This document shows, in pieces, positions 16,121 through 17,607 of a DNA stretch of 17,607 nt. The translations under genes and the position numbers were made by a program. The DNA comes from Coemansia sp. RSA 1804 (Eukaryota; Kickxellomycota; Kickxellomycetes; Kickxellales; Kickxellaceae), in assembly GCA_027578815.1 (NCBI GenBank), contig JANBTH010000426.1, positions 1 to 17,607 on the forward strand. Direction: 5' to 3'. Every line of letters begins with the position of its first letter. Position 1 is the first letter of the stretch. Below the pieces are notes generated by a model. That model had not been told where the DNA came from. It made no database searches and worked only from the letters and a program-made list of their open reading frames with translations.

Positions 16121-17607
16121 ATGGAAAAGAATCCCGATTCTCATCAGCCTAGATTCTGCACCAAGGGCTGTGGTTTCTACGGCGACCCACTTCGCAACGA
16201 CATGTGCTCGCTCTGCTACAGCAAATCCAAACCAGGTACGTGTTGGTGCACTTGTGCTTATTAAGCGCCTTTCCTTTTATTCTTGTTTTTTCTCTCTCTG
16301 GAATGTGCCGACAGATGTTGGCAACATGTGTGTATGTGGGTAGCTCCGCACACTATACTGCGCGACACATACTCTTTTCTCTCGCTGCTGGCTTTTTATT
16401 AGCGTGGCGGTGTTGCTGTCTTTTTGTGGTATGTGTTGCTTCCTTTCCTCTGCAATATCCTCTTGTCTTGGCTAAGCACATTGCTGGCTTGTGGGGAGGG
16501 AGTGGAGGCGGGAAGCTGCGTTGTGTGGGCTTATGATATGCAGTGGGGAGGCCTAGAAGCGAGCGGCACTTGCCACGCCTGCGTTTTCCCCCGCCATCGT
16601 ATCTGCGCTTTTCTTTGGCTCGACTCTTTTTGGCCCCTGATGAACCTGGCTGCCTGTAGCATATCCCACTCCATGCGTGCCTCTGTAGGTTGGGAAATGG
16701 AGACATCCATGCATGTCTTGCGTTGGCGTCTGGCTACTCCAGCCCTTTTTTTCCCTCCTCATTCATCGTTGCTGCTCATGTGAGCGGGAAGGCGTGTGTG
16801 GACTGCCAACTTCCATAGTCATTTGCTGCCTTCTCTTCTTCCCCCAAAAAAAGCATCAACAATAAAGGCTGAGGCATATATTCCGCCTTGTTTCTTTTTC
16901 GTCTCAGTCGGGTTGACAGTAGCTGACTATGTGCAAGTGTTCTGTGAGCTGCCGCTGCTGCTGGAGATTGTTGCGGCCTTTCCAAGATGCATATATTCAA
17001 CTTCTCTTTCATCCTTTCCCCAACGTATACTGGCGTTGTTTGCACAAAGAGCTGGTTGCTTTTTGAAAGGGCTGGCATGACACATCCGTGCAGTTGTACT
17101 GATAGAGTTTGCGTTTCATTTTCTCTTTCTGCTGTGCATTATGCTAACTACATCCCGTGGTTTCTATTTCTGTCTTGCTGTCCGTTTATTAGATGTCAAT
17201 CAACCTACAAAAGCCACTGCTGCCGCCACCGCTATCGAAGTAAAGGCGTCTGCTCCTGCTCCCATTTCGGTTACTTGTGCATCTGGCTCTGGAGCTCCTA
17301 CCGTAACTGCTTCCGCCGCCGCTGCAGCTGCTACTACTGGCGCGGACATTGCCTCGTCTTCTGCAGGTGCAACCAACACAGAGCCTGTTGGTTCTCAGCA
17401 ACACCAAATACAGGTAGAGCACCGCGCTGCTGAGAGCGAGATTGATACTACCATACCCGCCGCAGCAGGCATTTCCGGTTCGGCGCCATGCACCACCGCT
17501 GTGCTTCCTCCTTCACCGCACGCCTCTTCGGTAGCCAGCGCCAGCCCCTCAATCCCCAGCAGAAAAGCACCAAAGAAGGGCCGCTGCTTTGAGTGCAATG
17601 CGCGTGT
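16121..17607 (+). CDS. A20/AN1 zinc-finger protein, 3' end beyond the window
   Basis: Exons 16121-16235 and 17193 to the window edge, joined in phase 1 (the split GAT codon gives Asp39). About 176 residues are visible. Exon 1 encodes an A20 zinc finger, C13-x3-C17-x11-C29-x2-C32, in the order typical of ZFAND5/6 and plant SAP proteins. Exon 2 encodes an Ala/Ser/Thr/Pro-rich linker of about 130 residues. It then runs SRKAPKKGRCFECNAR, where Cys170 and Cys173 are the first ligands of an AN1 zinc finger that continues past 17607. Relatives bind ubiquitin through A20 and work in proteasome-linked proteostasis and stress responses; the role here is inferred. The start ATG has a strong context (A at -3, G at +4) and follows a CT-rich tract. 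The linker is longer and less complex than in ZFAND5-like proteins I know. Confidence 0.88.
16236..17192 (+). other. 957-base intron in the A20/AN1 gene
   Basis: Donor GTACGT after Pro38 plus one base, acceptor TTATTAG at 17186-17192, with a yeast-like branch motif GCTAAC (core CTAAC 17144-17148) 44 bases upstream of the acceptor. The splice joins the A20 finger to an open frame ending in the AN1 start. The intron is several times longer than the 122- and 167-base introns in this window. I see no additional exon with coding character inside it. Confidence 0.8.

Noticed and set aside
16630..16650. C/D snoRNA inside the long A20/AN1 intron (TGATGA near 16639)
   Set aside because: The base before it breaks the C-box consensus and no CTGA D box sits at the right distance.

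Overview
The window looks like nuclear DNA of a filamentous, early-diverging fungus, most likely Kickxellomycotina (Coemansia or a relative). Directly visible reasons: long intron-free eukaryotic reading frames, a few GT-AG introns with yeast-like branch points (TACTAAC), TATA boxes, AATAAA signals, and pyrimidine-rich tracts just before start codons. The Kickxellales placement rests mainly on gene 1, whose MSALSMFQTLP-type N-terminus I remember from a large Coemansia family; that is recollection, not a search result.

Layout. 1-2541: AT-rich, accessory-looking stretch with one minus-strand gene for an F-box/LRR-like lineage-specific protein (147-1865). 2542-4131: minus-strand heat-shock-factor-type transcription factor with coiled coil and a His/Gln-rich tail; its coding sequence holds a near-perfect 23-bp inverted repeat. 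4132-5957: long divergent intergenic region. 5958-6861: three-exon plus-strand gene for an unrecognised Lys-rich 204-residue protein with a C-terminal RVxF-like motif. 7473-8648: ER protein disulfide isomerase (two CGHC thioredoxin domains, ERp29-like C-terminus, KDEL). 9182-10021: YggS/PLPBP-family pyridoxal-phosphate homeostasis protein. 10022-12112: long intergenic region ending in a clear TATA promoter. 12113-14794: glycogen phosphorylase, complete. 14795-16120: low-complexity intergenic region. 16121 to the window end: A20/AN1 zinc-finger protein, cut by the window edge, with a 957-base first intron.

No operon logic applies. Several products (HSF, ER isomerase, A20/AN1 protein, glycogen phosphorylase) belong to stress or proteostasis responses, but the grouping may be coincidence. 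I see no mobile element, rRNA, tRNA or CRISPR array. The strongest unexplained signal is the hairpin inside the HSF coding sequence (3347-3410), fully paired in the sense RNA because its only mismatch becomes a G-U wobble. Next are the likely two-start PLPBP gene, the unknown RVxF protein, and the long A20/AN1 intron. I did not find a clear new multi-gene system.
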